Assembly (NCBI GenBank): GCA_036267875.1
Contig: DATAVE010000113.1
Location: 1-64,000 of the forward strand
Source: DASZTV01 sp036267875
GTDB lineage: Bacteria > Actinomycetota > Actinomycetes > JAFAQI01
Reading direction: 5' to 3'
DNA length: 64,000 bases
The notes under the pieces were generated by a model that had not been told where the DNA came from, ran no database searches, and was given only the letters and a program-made list of their open reading frames with translations. Shown here piece by piece: positions 1-7,078 of the stretch (positions are counted from its first letter, which is position 1; each line of letters opens with the position of its first letter). The position numbers and the translations under genes are program-made.

Positions 1-2
1 GC

Positions 3-134
3 CAGCTTGGCGCGGCAGACGCGTTTGCAGTGGTGGTGCGTGATCCCGCGGCTACGGCGCTTGGCCGGGTCCTGGCCGAGTGGTCGCAGATCTACGGCGC
101 CTTCTTGCTCATGGAGCAGGAAGCGCTGAGCTAG
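3..134 (+). CDS. C-terminal end of an unidentified protein (5' truncated by window)
   Basis: An open frame runs from the window edge to a TAG at 132-134 and encodes about 43 residues ending in EQEALS. Composition (Ala, Val, Leu, a WSQIYGAF stretch) looks like a real helical C-terminus rather than noise, but I do not recognise a family. It is convergent with the lipoprotein gene downstream. Only the strand and the stop are supported. Confidence 0.45.
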   Translation, partial: QLGAADAFAVVVRDPAATALGRVLAEWSQIYGAFLLMEQEALS

Positions 135-458
135 CCGCTGCAGGCGGTGTACTCAACCAAGTTGTGCGCACTCAGCACCGGCGGTGTTGGATACCTGGCC
201 GCGACTTCGACGCTTCGATCGACGGGCTTGTGCCTATCAAGCTCACCATCCGAAACGTACGAGGGGCTTGCTGAATCTTGCCGAACTTGCTCCGATCTGA
301 TGTCGTCGCCCACCTACTACTCGTTCAATCTCGCGGGGAAGCCGCTCCTTTAAGGCGTGGTCAGTCGGCGGCGGGATTGCCGGAACAACCTTGGTCGTTG
401 GTGGCTACCTCGCCTGGCGCTACCGAGTGCACTAGCGGCCCTGGCAGTCGCCGAGCCG
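135..458. other. 324-bp gap without a supported gene
   Basis: No frame here has a convincing start plus a recognisable product. On the + strand, about 355-432 encodes a short hydrophobic stretch (GIAGTTLVVGGYLAW) ending in a stop, with an in-frame stop at 298-300 and no start codon. It could be the remnant of a small membrane protein, but this is weak. Confidence 0.4.
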
Positions 459-1169
459 CTAGCTGGACGGCGTGAAGTGGCCTTGCAGGTGCCAGTAGCC
501 GGAGAAGCTGTTGAACGGGCCGCCGACGATCGAGCTGGTCCAGCTCAACGTGAACGCACCAGTCGACGCGTCGTATGTTCCGGTGACGGGAGAGGTGATG
601 CCCGGCATCGCGCCGCCCGGCTTCGGTGAGCCCTGGTTGAAGTACTGGTTGTTCCACGACGCCGACCACGCTTCGAGCTGACCGGTGAGCTTGCCGTTGT
701 CGTCGAAGATCTGCGGTGCCGGCACAGTCGTGTGGCTCTGCGGGTCGGTCGACTCGGTCTGGATCCCGAACTGGATTGCGGTGAACGTGCCGGTCTCGAG
801 GATGCGGTCGGCGAGTGAGTTGCCCTGCGCATCGAACGCCTTCGCGGGCGGTGGCTGGAACGTGCCGGTGACCAAGCCGCCGTCAGTGCCTGGAATCTCG
901 ACCGAGTAGGACTTGTCCTTGCAGACGGAGTCAGGGTTCTCGAAGTACGGGCCATTCGCGAGCGTGCCGTTCGCGTCGATCATCCGGAAGTAGCTGCCGG
1001 TCGGGGCGCCTGAGCCCGTGCACCTGCCTGCCGTGATGTGGAAGGTGCCGACCAGCGCCGTACCGCTGCTCGCGGGCGCACCGCCGCCTGACGACCCGCC
1101 TCCGCACGCGGCCGCGGCGATCGCGAGCGATGCGGCGGACAGGACGATGCGGGTAGTACGGCGGGACAT
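459..1169 (-). CDS. exported lipoprotein, paralogue of the protein at 2195-3253
   Basis: The 236-residue product begins MSRRTTRIVLSAASL and has a lipobox ending in AAAC (Cys22), followed by a Gly/Ser-rich linker, so it should be a membrane-anchored lipoprotein on the outer face. The start at 1169 is chosen over an in-frame ATG at 1181 because GAGGAG lies four bases upstream. The mature domain shares with the protein at 2195 the blocks GTFHITAG/GTFELTAG, WNNQYFNQG, PKPGG and GGPFxxFxGxWHL, so the two are clear paralogues. I recognise no catalytic motif and no named family. It lies nine bases downstream of the duplicated membrane protein and is probably cotranscribed with it. Confidence 0.75.
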   Translation of the reverse strand: MSRRTTRIVLSAASLAIAAAACGGGSSGGGAPASSGTALVGTFHITAGRCTGSGAPTGSYFRMIDANGTLANGPYFENPDSVCKDKSYSVEIPGTDGGLVTGTFQPPPAKAFDAQGNSLADRILETGTFTAIQFGIQTESTDPQSHTTVPAPQIFDDNGKLTGQLEAWSASWNNQYFNQGSPKPGGAMPGITSPVTGTYDASTGAFTLSWTSSIVGGPFNSFSGYWHLQGHFTPSS

Positions 1170-1177
1170 GACACTCC

Positions 1178-2149
1178 TCATACGGAGACGGCTTCGGTGG
1201 TTTCGAGGTGCTCAGAGACATCGGTACGCCGGACCGGCGCGTCGCCCGCCGCGCCAATCGCGACGAAGAAGACCAGCGCACCCGGGATCACGAAGAACCA
1301 AGGGAACAGCTTGAACGACGGCAGCGAGGAGATCGCCTGGTAGCGAGGCTCGCTGTCGCTCATCGCGCCGATCATCGGCGTCATGTCGTTGAGGATGTGA
1401 ATCCAGCTCGCGTCGAGAGCCGTGGTCGCGGGGTAGCTCGTCGCGAGATCCTGCGTGGTCGAGCCGGTCGACTGCAAGGCGGGGACGATGTCGTTGCGGA
1501 TCGCGCCCTGCCCGACTGCCATCGTCGCGAAGTAGCTCTGGATCTGGCCGATCCTGTGCGGCGTCTCGATGGTCTTGAAGGTGCTCATCATGTCCGCGCC
1601 CTTCGGCGCGCGATCGAACATCTGGAACGCGACCGGCGCGAGGATCAAGCCGACTCCGATGACGCCGAGGCCGATCCGAGTCGGCCTCGGCGACAGCCCG
1701 CCGAGCAGCCCGACGATGGCGAGGACCGCGATCAATGCGCCCGGGATCACGAAGAACCAGGGGAACAGCTCGAAGCTCGGTAGTGCCGCCATCGCCTGGT
1801 AGTTGCCGAGGTTGGCCTGGACCTTGTCCAGCAGGGTTGTCATCGTCGAGTCGATCTGAGGCCACTGCTGCTGCATCGACCGGTACGTCGCCAGCGTCTG
1901 GTTGGCGTGCTCGTCGGCGCTCGTTTCGAGCTGCGGAACCGCCTTGGTGTCGACCTCGTTGACAGCGGCGTTGATCTGGCCGATGTCCTGCTGGAATCCG
2001 TCGAGCCGCTGCGTGGTCATGAACGGCTTGAAGTCGCTCAGCATTGCCGCGCCCTTCGGGGCGCGCGAGAACATCTGGAACGCGACCGGCGCGGCAGCCA
2101 GGCCGATCCCGATGACCGCGGCAATCACCAGCAGGGTTTTGCGGCTCAT
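1178..2149 (-). CDS. internally duplicated integral membrane protein, function unknown
   Basis: This 323-residue protein consists of two tandem copies of one unit. Each begins with a transmembrane segment running into APVAFQMF(S/D)RAPKGA, continues through a soluble helical stretch of about 100 residues, and ends with LPSF(E/K)LFPWFFVIPGAL and a second membrane helix. This predicts about four membrane segments and two extracytoplasmic loops. I chose MSRKTLLV at 2149 as the start because upstream in-frame codons run across the divergent promoter into the neighbouring gene. No strong ribosome site is visible and a TATATT hexamer ends ten bases before the start, so the mRNA may be nearly leaderless. 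No known family was recognised. Confidence 0.75.
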   Translation of the reverse strand: MSRKTLLVIAAVIGIGLAAAPVAFQMFSRAPKGAAMLSDFKPFMTTQRLDGFQQDIGQINAAVNEVDTKAVPQLETSADEHANQTLATYRSMQQQWPQIDSTMTTLLDKVQANLGNYQAMAALPSFELFPWFFVIPGALIAVLAIVGLLGGLSPRPTRIGLGVIGVGLILAPVAFQMFDRAPKGADMMSTFKTIETPHRIGQIQSYFATMAVGQGAIRNDIVPALQSTGSTTQDLATSYPATTALDASWIHILNDMTPMIGAMSDSEPRYQAISSLPSFKLFPWFFVIPGALVFFVAIGAAGDAPVRRTDVSEHLETTEAVSV

Positions 2150-2194
2150 AATATGGAGTAATATACCCCAGAAGATAGGGTTACACTGAAAGCC
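2150..2194. promoter_or_regulatory. compact divergent promoter region, probably (near-)leaderless both ways
   Basis: This AT-rich 45-bp gap separates two divergent starts. TACACT at 2182-2187 fits an actinobacterial -10 (TANNNT) and places transcription start at the ATG at 2195. On the other strand TATATT (2165-2160) ends ten bases before the ATG at 2149. Neither gene has a good Shine-Dalgarno sequence. Positions follow from the sequence; promoter activity is inferred. Confidence 0.5.
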
Positions 2195-3253
2195 ATGGCT
2201 CAGACGGGAAAGCGCTTGAGGACAAAGAACCGGCTCGCGGCTCGATCTGCTGCGATTGCTGCACTCCTTACCTCTGCGACCGTGGCGCTCGTCTCCGGGG
2301 GCTCTGCCGCGGCTGCCTCGAATGCCATGACCGGAACATTCGAGCTGACCGCAGGCTCGTGCTCTCATGGCTCGATCGTCGGCAGCTACATCCAGATGAT
2401 CCTGCCGAGCGGCTCGACGGCCGGGCCGTACATGTCCAACAGCGACTCGGCCTGCTCGAACCAGGCGTACACGCTGCTCACTCCTGGTCGCGACGGCGGC
2501 CTCACGTTCGGGGCCTACCAGCCGCTGCCGAACCCGCCGTTCGACTCAGCCGGCAACGCGCAGGCCGACTCGATCAGCTCACCGGCGCAGTACGAGGGCA
2601 CCGGCTTCGCGACATCGACGAACCCGGTGGACCCGCAGACCCATACCAAGGTGCCCGCCCCATCGCTGACCGTGCGCGGGAACAGCGTCACGGCCAACCT
2701 CGAGAGCTTCTCGGTGTCGTGGAACAACCAGTACTTCAACCAGGGTGCGCCGAAGCCGGGTGGCACTGAGCCCGGCATCACGCGTACCCCGACTGGCACC
2801 TACGACGCGGCGACGCGCGCGATGACGCTTGCCTGGACGAGTGAGGTCGTCGGCGGACCGTTCGACAAGTTCACCGGCTCGTGGCACCTCGTCGGGCGGT
2901 TCGCGCCGACGGCACCGACGTCGGCCGTAGGTTCCGGGACGAGCCACGGCAGCGGTACGGCGGTCGCGCCGACTGCCGGTGCGTCATCGGTTGCCACACC
3001 GGGCGTGACGGTATCGCCGACAGCGTCAGGGAAGGCGGCAAAGCCCGGAGCCGCAACGACAGCGGCGCCAGTTTCGGCCACCTCGGCATCGAGCCCGGTC
3101 GCTGCCGCGTTCAGCACCAGCGTCGTCACCAAGCACACCTGGTCCGTGTCGTGGTGGCTGGTCGCGTTGCTGCTGATCGTGGCCGTCGCCGGCTTTGGAG
3201 GACTGGCGGCGCTGCCGCGGTCGGAGCCTGACAAGGCGACGGAGTCGTCGTGA
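2195..3253 (+). CDS. secreted, C-terminally membrane-anchored surface protein, paralogue of the lipoprotein at 459-1169
   Basis: This 352-residue protein has a long Sec-type signal peptide (charged N-region, hydrophobic core around residues 18-42 ending in SAAAAS). A domain of about 190 residues follows that matches the lipoprotein at 459-1169 (GTFELTAGSC, WNNQYFNQG, PKPGG, GGPFDKFTGSWHL). After it come an Ala/Thr/Ser-rich stalk and a single C-terminal membrane helix (WWLVALLLIVAVAGFG) with a short charged tail. No LPXTG motif is visible, so the helix itself is the likely anchor. The stop overlaps the next start by four bases (GTGA), indicating translational coupling. No enzyme motif was recognised. 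Confidence 0.75.
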   Translation: MAQTGKRLRTKNRLAARSAAIAALLTSATVALVSGGSAAAASNAMTGTFELTAGSCSHGSIVGSYIQMILPSGSTAGPYMSNSDSACSNQAYTLLTPGRDGGLTFGAYQPLPNPPFDSAGNAQADSISSPAQYEGTGFATSTNPVDPQTHTKVPAPSLTVRGNSVTANLESFSVSWNNQYFNQGAPKPGGTEPGITRTPTGTYDAATRAMTLAWTSEVVGGPFDKFTGSWHLVGRFAPTAPTSAVGSGTSHGSGTAVAPTAGASSVATPGVTVSPTASGKAAKPGAATTAAPVSATSASSPVAAAFSTSVVTKHTWSVSWWLVALLLIVAVAGFGGLAALPRSEPDKATESS

Positions 3254-4002
3254 CCGTCCTCGGGTTGTCGCTGCGGACGGCGCGTGCCGGCCTCACGACG
3301 CTGATTGTGCTGGCGCTGCTCGCCGGCGCCGGCTTGGCCGTGCGGCGTACGACGACCACGACCACGACGTCTCGGCCAGCCGCAGACGCAGCGCCGGTGC
3401 CGTCCACGAGCGCGCCGGCCGTCTCGGCGCAGCCTCCTGTCAGCGCGCAGCCACTGCCTGTGTCTATGACCGCGTCCGCTGCGCCGGCGGCGCCGACCAC
3501 GCCGACCGCAGGCGAGCCGACGACCCCTGCGTCGGCACCGGCCTCGGCCCCCGCGACTGCTGTCCCGGCGGTGCAGGTTGCGGCGCTCGGCAAGTGTCCG
3601 CTCAAGCTCTCGACGCCGAAGGAGATGGGTGGCGTGCAGTCTCTCGTCGCCTTCGCACCGGCGTTCGGTCCGTTCTCGGCGGAGGCGTTCGCCGCCGCCG
3701 CGGCGTACCAGCCCGAGCTCGAGCTGCTCGGCCCGATCCTCGCCCAGTACCCGCAGTTCGCCCCTATCGTCGCGCCGCTGCTGAAGCCGGTGCTTAGCCT
3801 GTTCGCGACCGGGTCGAACTCGCTGTTCGCCGTCATCGAGCCGCTCTACAAGCCGTACCGCACGCAGGTGCTCTCGGCCGAGACCAAGCTCGCTGCGGCG
3901 CTTGCGCCGTACTCGGCGAAGGTCGCGGGAACGCCGATGGCCGGTTGTGTTGTTGATCTAGAGGCTGCGCTGGTGGGCGACACCAGCACGAAGAAGAAGT
4001 AA
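3250..4002 (+). CDS. membrane-anchored protein with Thr/Pro/Ala linker, unknown function
   Basis: The product is 250 residues. An N-terminal membrane helix (about 12-30) precedes a run of threonines and a Pro/Ala/Thr/Ser-rich linker (about 32-105). A mostly helical C-terminal domain (about 110-245) contains two cysteines (GKCPLKL and MAGCVVD) that could pair. The layout suggests a type II membrane protein or an exported protein with an uncleaved signal anchor. It begins with GTG overlapping the stop of the preceding surface protein, so both belong to one operon. I do not recognise the C-terminal domain. Confidence 0.7.
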   Translation: MTVLGLSLRTARAGLTTLIVLALLAGAGLAVRRTTTTTTTSRPAADAAPVPSTSAPAVSAQPPVSAQPLPVSMTASAAPAAPTTPTAGEPTTPASAPASAPATAVPAVQVAALGKCPLKLSTPKEMGGVQSLVAFAPAFGPFSAEAFAAAAAYQPELELLGPILAQYPQFAPIVAPLLKPVLSLFATGSNSLFAVIEPLYKPYRTQVLSAETKLAAALAPYSAKVAGTPMAGCVVDLEAALVGDTSTKKK

Positions 4003-4020
4003 GTAGCGAAAGGCATCGTC

Positions 4021-4521
4021 GTGTCGAAGCTCTTCGGGTTCCCGAACCCCGTCAACGAGAAGGCCGCACGCACTGTTGCCGGTGTCGTGCTGCTCGCCAG
4101 CATCGTGCTGCTGGTGCTCAGCCTCACCGTCAGCGACGAGTGGGGTTGGGGCACCACGGCGCTTGCCTACGGCTTCGTCGCGCGCGTGCTGACCGGGCCG
4201 AAGCTGAGCCCGCTCGGCAGCTTCGCCATGAAGGTTGCAGCACCCCGCCTCGGCGAGCCGAACTTCGTTGCAGGTCCGCCGAAGCGCTTCGCGCAGGGTG
4301 TCGGCGCGACCTTCACGCTGGGCGCCGTGGTGTTCATGGCGGTCGGTCACCCGGGCGGAACGCAGATCCTGCTCGGCTTCATGGTGATCGCCGCCGGACT
4401 CGAGTCGATCTTCGCGTATTGCCTTGGGTGCAAGGTGTTCGCCGGTCTGATGCGCCTCGGTCTGATTCCCGAGGAGACCTGCGAGGCCTGTAACAACATC
4501 TCGCTGCGCGTCGCGGCGTAG
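4021..4521 (+). CDS. DUF4395 family integral membrane protein
   Basis: The 166-residue protein starts with the typical DUF4395 N-terminus (FGFPNPVNEKAARTVAG). It has two helices near the N-terminus and two in the second half, with the conserved CLGCKVF and a C-terminal CEAC pair. The cysteine pairs fit the occasional association of this family with thiol/redox proteins, but the function is unknown. It starts with GTG 18 bases after the preceding stop, behind a GAAAGG-type ribosome site, so it probably closes the envelope operon begun at 2195. Confidence 0.8.
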   Translation: MSKLFGFPNPVNEKAARTVAGVVLLASIVLLVLSLTVSDEWGWGTTALAYGFVARVLTGPKLSPLGSFAMKVAAPRLGEPNFVAGPPKRFAQGVGATFTLGAVVFMAVGHPGGTQILLGFMVIAAGLESIFAYCLGCKVFAGLMRLGLIPEETCEACNNISLRVAA

Positions 4522-4733
4522 TCGCGCCGGCTGCCTGCCCGCTGCCTGCTCGTGTCATCGTCCCGGGTGCAATCGACCGCCGCGATCTGCAGCGCGCCGG
4601 TCGCAGTGGGCGCCAGGCGCGTTCGGCGATCGGGACGGCAATCGACGACCTCTGGGCGAAGCTTCGCGCGAGTGTCGACGCGGTCGTCACGACCACTACG
4701 CTGCGCGATCTGGTGATAGCCGCCGCGGAGTAG
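4494..4733 (+). other. open frame without start, possible gene remnant
   Basis: Between an in-frame TAA at 4491 and a TAG at 4731-4733 a frame stays open. Its second half reads like coding sequence (for example IDDLWAKLRASVDAVV and TTLRDLVIAAAE), but it contains no ATG, GTG or TTG. It may be the 3' remnant of a lost gene or a chance frame in GC-rich DNA. Confidence 0.25.
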
Positions 4734-4757
4734 AGCCGGGTGGGTAGCGTCGGCGTT

Positions 4758-5057
4758 GTGACCGAGCCCCAGCCGCAAATCCAGATCCAGGTTCCTGAGG
4801 ACGTCCAGACCGGCGTCTACGCCAACATGGCGATCGTCTGGCACACGCCGTACGATTTCACCCTCGACTTTGCGGTCACCAATCCGCCGGCGACCGGTCC
4901 CGACGGGCAGACCGTCATTCCTTCACGGGTCGTCGCACGGGTGAAGTTCCCGCCGTCGCAGATCTTCCAGCTGCTTCAGGCGATCAACGCCAACATGACG
5001 AACTACGAGGCCGCGTTCGGTCCTATCAACTCCCTCGGCGCGCCTCCTAAAGAGTGA
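4758..5057 (+). CDS. DUF3467 family protein
   Basis: The 99-residue product matches the DUF3467 pattern: a short N-terminus, IQVPEDVQTGVYANMAIVWHTP, the DFTLDF strand, then a RVVARVKFPPSQ segment and a helical C-terminus. The GTG at 4758 gives the usual family N-terminus (MTEPQPQIQIQ); a GTG at 4740 would add six residues. The family is small and cytoplasmic, with no established biochemical role. Its 3' end overlaps the convergent SDR gene by 11 bases. Confidence 0.8.
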   Translation: MTEPQPQIQIQVPEDVQTGVYANMAIVWHTPYDFTLDFAVTNPPATGPDGQTVIPSRVVARVKFPPSQIFQLLQAINANMTNYEAAFGPINSLGAPPKE

Positions 5058-5826
5058 AAGCGGACCCGCCGTTGAGGGCGATCGTCTGACCGGTCACCCA
5101 CGATGCGCGTGGACTCGCGAGTGACATGACGGCCCAGGCGACGTCGGTCGGCTCGCCAGGACGCCGTACGAGGTAGCTCGACAGGACTGAGCGCTTCAGT
5201 TCTTCGTTGCCTGGATCGCTCCAGAGTGGCTCGGTCATCGGCGTGCGCATTGTGCCGAGCGAGATCACATTCACGGTCACGCCGTGGCGGGCGACTTCGC
5301 GCGCGATCGCACGCGAGAACCCGGCCGCTCCTGCCTTCGCCGCGCTGTACGCCGCATAGCGCGCACCGCCGGTCCGGCCGGCGTCGGAGGAGATCGTGAT
5401 GACTCGACCCCAGCCCGACGCGACCATTGCCGGCAGGACCGCGTGCGTGCAGTTCATGACGCCGGCGAGGTTCACGGCGAGGACCGGTGCCCAGTCCTCG
5501 GTTGTGGTGTCGACGAATGATGCGATCGTTCCGAACGTGTCGGGTCCACCGTTGCCTGCGTTGTTCACCAGGATGTCGACGCCGCCGGTTGCGGCAATCG
5601 CCTCGGCCACGGCTGCGTGGTCGGTGACGTCAAAGGCGGACGCGGTCGCCGTCCCTCCGTCAGATCCGATTGTCGTGGCGACGCGTTCGGCACGGTCGGC
5701 ATGGAAGTCGTTGACGATCACCGCGCAGCCGGCTGCCGCCAGCTCTCGGGCGATCGCCTCGCCGACGCCTTGGCCTGCGCCGGTGACGAGTGCGCGCTTG
5801 CCGGTCAGCCCGGCGTCGAGGGACAT
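5047..5826 (-). CDS. short-chain dehydrogenase/reductase (SDR)
   Basis: A 259-residue classical SDR with the nucleotide-binding TGxxxGxG (TGAGQGVG, residues 15-22), NNAG at 88-91, the catalytic Ser in ITISSDAG (about 146) and YSAAK (Tyr160/Lys164). The C-terminal SWVTGQTIALNGG is typical. An acidic residue in VNDFHAD after the second strand suggests NAD(H) preference. It most likely oxidises or reduces a hydroxyl/keto group of a catabolic intermediate. The start at 5826 lies beside a palindrome shared with the divergent ferredoxin gene, so the two may be coregulated. Confidence 0.85.
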   Translation of the reverse strand: MSLDAGLTGKRALVTGAGQGVGEAIARELAAAGCAVIVNDFHADRAERVATTIGSDGGTATASAFDVTDHAAVAEAIAATGGVDILVNNAGNGGPDTFGTIASFVDTTTEDWAPVLAVNLAGVMNCTHAVLPAMVASGWGRVITISSDAGRTGGARYAAYSAAKAGAAGFSRAIAREVARHGVTVNVISLGTMRTPMTEPLWSDPGNEELKRSVLSSYLVRRPGEPTDVAWAVMSLASPRASWVTGQTIALNGGSAFTL

Positions 5827-5828
5827 GT

Positions 5829-5848
5829 GGCTGAGCGTATGCTCAGCC
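5829..5848. promoter_or_regulatory. palindromic operator between SDR and ferredoxin genes
   Basis: GGCTGAGC-GTAT-GCTCAGCC is a perfect 8-bp inverted repeat with a four-base centre. It lies in the 43-bp gap between the divergent starts at 5826 and 5870. TATGCT at 5838-5843, inside the dyad, could be the -10 for the ferredoxin gene, so a bound repressor would block it. TetR-family binding is the most likely reading, but no adjacent regulator gene identifies it. Confidence 0.55.
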
Positions 5849-5869
5849 GCGCAAACGGAAGGGACATCG

Positions 5870-6061
5870 ATGAAGCTCGAGCACGACAACAACCGCTGTG
5901 AGGCGCATGGCGTATGCACCGCGGTGGACCCGGACCGCTTCGAGCTCGATGACGACGACCAGCTGGTAGTGCAGAACTGGGACGTAGCGCCCGAGGATCT
6001 CGAGACGGTGCAGCACGCCGTCGACAGCTGCCCGCGCCAGGCCCTCAAGCTCGTCGACTAG
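5870..6061 (+). CDS. small ferredoxin of the P450-partner type, CxxHxxC variant
   Basis: The product is 63 residues. The cluster ligands sit in CEAHGVC (residues 9-15) and a distal SCP (about 53). The spacing C-x2-H-x2-C...CP puts histidine where a fourth cysteine would be, as in actinobacterial single-cluster ferredoxins that serve cytochromes P450. It should carry one [3Fe-4S]- or [4Fe-4S]-type cluster and pass electrons in the cytoplasm. A GGAAGGG ribosome site precedes the ATG. The two P450s in this window (17698, 46109) are candidate partners; neither is adjacent. Confidence 0.85.
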   Translation: MKLEHDNNRCEAHGVCTAVDPDRFELDDDDQLVVQNWDVAPEDLETVQHAVDSCPRQALKLVD

Positions 6062-6081
6062 CCCCGGTCGACGTCGTGGTG

Positions 6082-7050
6082 ATGTTCGGTCTGCGGTTCG
6101 ACCTGCGTAATCCCGGATTCGCGGGAGTCTCGATGGCGGACCGATATCAAGCGGCGCTCGAGATGTCACTGTGGGCCGAGCAGCACGGCGGGCTCGCCGT
6201 GAGCATCTCTGAGCACCACGGGTCCGAGGACGGCTACCTCCCGAGCGCGCTGCCGTTTGCCGCTGCGATCGCGGCGCGCACCTCGACGATCACCATCGGG
6301 ATCAACGCACTGGTTGCGCCGTTCTACGACCCGTTGCGGCTCGCCGAGGACATCGCGGTTCTCGACCAGCTCAGCCGGGGTCGCCTCTCGGTCACTCTTG
6401 GCGCGGGCTATGTGCCGGACGAGTTCGCAATGTTCGGTATCGGGTTGAACGAGCGTGCGCCACGAATGACCGAGACCGTCGAGACGCTGCGGGCGGCGTG
6501 GACCGGGGAGCCGTTCGCGTTCCGCGGTCGCACGGTTCGGGTGACGCCGACGCCGTACACCGATGGCGGCCCGCCGATCGTCATGGGAGGTAGCAGCGAA
6601 CCTGCCGCGCGCCGTGCCGCCCGGATCGGTGACGGCTTCATCCCATCGGTGCCCGAGGTCTACGAGTTCTACCGCGACGAGTGCCGGCTGCTCGGCAAGC
6701 CTGACCCCGGTCAGTGGCTCGGTGGCGACACTACGTCGACGTTTGTCGCCAACGACCCGGACGCCGAGTGGGGAGCGATCGGTCCGTACCTGCTGCACGA
6801 GACGAATGCCTACGGCGCGTGGCAGGCGCAGACCGACGGTCTCGCGACCGGCTTCACGACGGTGACCGACGCGGCACAGCTGCGCGCCGAGGAGCGTTAC
6901 CGGATCCTCACTCCCGAGGCGTTTCTCGAGCAGCAGAAGGCTACGGGTGACTTTGCGTTCGTGATGCTGCACCCGATGTGCGGGGGCATTCCGCCCGAGC
7001 TCGCATGGCGTCATCTCGAGTTGTTCGCGGAGCGCGTGCTCGCGAGCTAG
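6082..7050 (+). CDS. LLM-class (luciferase-like) flavin/F420-dependent oxidoreductase
   Basis: The 322-residue product has the bacterial luciferase-like TIM-barrel pattern: MFGLRFDLRN at the start, ISEHHGS around residue 55, LVAPFYDPLRLAEDIAVLDQLS around 85-105 and GRLSVTLGAGYVPDEF, then GPPIVMGGSS. It probably oxidises or reduces an organic substrate using F420 or FMNH2, in the cytoplasm. A GTG two codons upstream (6076) is an alternative start. It follows the ferredoxin by 20 bases on the same strand, making a two-gene unit likely. Confidence 0.8.
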   Translation: MFGLRFDLRNPGFAGVSMADRYQAALEMSLWAEQHGGLAVSISEHHGSEDGYLPSALPFAAAIAARTSTITIGINALVAPFYDPLRLAEDIAVLDQLSRGRLSVTLGAGYVPDEFAMFGIGLNERAPRMTETVETLRAAWTGEPFAFRGRTVRVTPTPYTDGGPPIVMGGSSEPAARRAARIGDGFIPSVPEVYEFYRDECRLLGKPDPGQWLGGDTTSTFVANDPDAEWGAIGPYLLHETNAYGAWQAQTDGLATGFTTVTDAAQLRAEERYRILTPEAFLEQQKATGDFAFVMLHPMCGGIPPELAWRHLELFAERVLAS

Positions 7051-7057
7051 GACTCGC

Positions 7058-7078
7058 GACATACTCCATAGCTATGTC
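7058..7078. promoter_or_regulatory. inverted repeat and probable leaderless promoter of the acyl-CoA dehydrogenase gene
   Basis: GACATA (7058-7063) and TATGTC (7073-7078) form a dyad with a nine-base centre. The inner CATAGCTATG (7067-7076) is also a perfect palindrome and includes the ATG at 7074. CATACT at 7060-7065 fits a -10 hexamer and would start transcription at or just before the ATG. A repressor site overlapping a leaderless start is a plausible reading. Confidence 0.4.

Noticed and set aside
4494..4733. Start-less frame between the DUF4395 and DUF3467 genes as a full gene
   Set aside because: It has no start codon and no family match; it is retained only as a low-confidence remnant.
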